This document shows, piece by piece, positions 63,906 through 64,000 of a stretch of 64,000 bases of DNA. The stretch comes from an uncultured Lachnospiraceae bacterium. Its GTDB lineage: Bacteria > Bacillota > Clostridia > Lachnospirales > Lachnospiraceae. How positions within the stretch are numbered: the first letter of the stretch is position 1; every line of letters starts with the position of its first letter. The notes under the pieces are model-generated. The model saw only the letters and a program-made list of their open reading frames with translations, ran no database searches and was not told where the DNA came from. The DNA lies in the NCBI GenBank assembly GCA_947246015.1, contig CAMXQE010000001.1, positions 1 through 64,000 of the forward strand, given 5' to 3'. A program made the translations under genes and the position numbers.

Positions 63906-64000
63906 CTATACTACTTCCCTCAGTCTTTCCACAATAGATTTCCGATTCATGGTTCCCGTAAGCAGCCGTGCCATCCACGCACAGAGCAGGATGGAAAACA
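63906..64000 (-). CDS. C-terminal end of a probable membrane protein (partial)
   Basis: Only the last 30 residues lie in the window: a hydrophobic helix FSILLCAWMARLLTG followed by TMNRKSIVERLREVV and a stop. FtsX-type permeases often end with a helix and a short I-x-E-x-L-R tail like this, and such genes sit beside OmpR/kinase pairs. The fragment is too short to be sure. Confidence 0.5.
   Translation of the reverse strand, partial: FSILLCAWMARLLTGTMNRKSIVERLREVV

Overview
The window reads as a chromosome segment of an anaerobic, gut-type Lachnospiraceae (Clostridia, Firmicutes). Evidence: A/G-rich ribosome binding sites, paired GlgC/GlgD, rubredoxin, YesM/YesN-type two-component systems, sugar ABC importers without their own ATPase, and a Gram-positive exosortase (XrtG) locus. 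The genus cannot be fixed from the sequence alone. No rRNA, tRNA, CRISPR array or intact prophage was seen.

Layout. 0-6 kb: membrane-linked XRE regulator, a rubredoxin too short for a routine ORF scan, MATE exporter, glgCD and a small conserved gene. 6-10.9 kb: an AT-rich accessory islet with a PadR/HAAS/ABC transporter operon, several small genes and debris of integrative elements (a sigma-factor start, a response-regulator tail and a SymE-like fragment). 10.9-18.9 kb: a HlyD-like protein, two sugar-type permeases and a lipoprotein that joins a propeller-like region to a solute-binding domain, divergent from an OmpR/histidine kinase pair. 19-28 kb: YjbR protein, two paralogous AAA-ATPase/PD-(D/E)XK genes (one truncated), luxS-mtnN, a 2-hydroxyacid dehydrogenase and a DUF4272 protein.

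28-52 kb is a uronate and polysaccharide utilisation region. KduI, a DhuI-like RpiB-family isomerase, KduD and a KDPG aldolase fused to a VOC-like domain form one operon divergent from an AraC regulator. Next come a serine hydrolase, a chemotaxis receptor, a GH43 enzyme, a carbohydrate-binding protein, YesL-like protein, DUF2264 protein, GH88 unsaturated glucuronyl hydrolase, an ABC importer, a YesM/YesN pair and a heparinase II/III-type lyase. The lyase gene is bracketed by perfect 83-bp inverted repeats. Together these would cut, import and degrade uronate-containing glycans; no kdgK and no importer ATPase are present here. A HPr-like protein without the catalytic His follows.

52.4-62.1 kb is the most interesting block: a tightly packed, co-directional locus for the Gram-positive exosortase XrtG. 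It has a TIM-barrel lipoprotein, a large multi-pass membrane protein, a repeat-rich secreted protein ending in a sorting-signal-like tail, two 6-pyruvoyl-tetrahydropterin-synthase-like proteins, XrtG itself and a GT2 glycosyltransferase. The repeat-rich protein is translationally coupled to the enzyme genes and is the obvious candidate substrate. The window ends with a convergent histidine kinase/response regulator pair and the tail of a probable permease.
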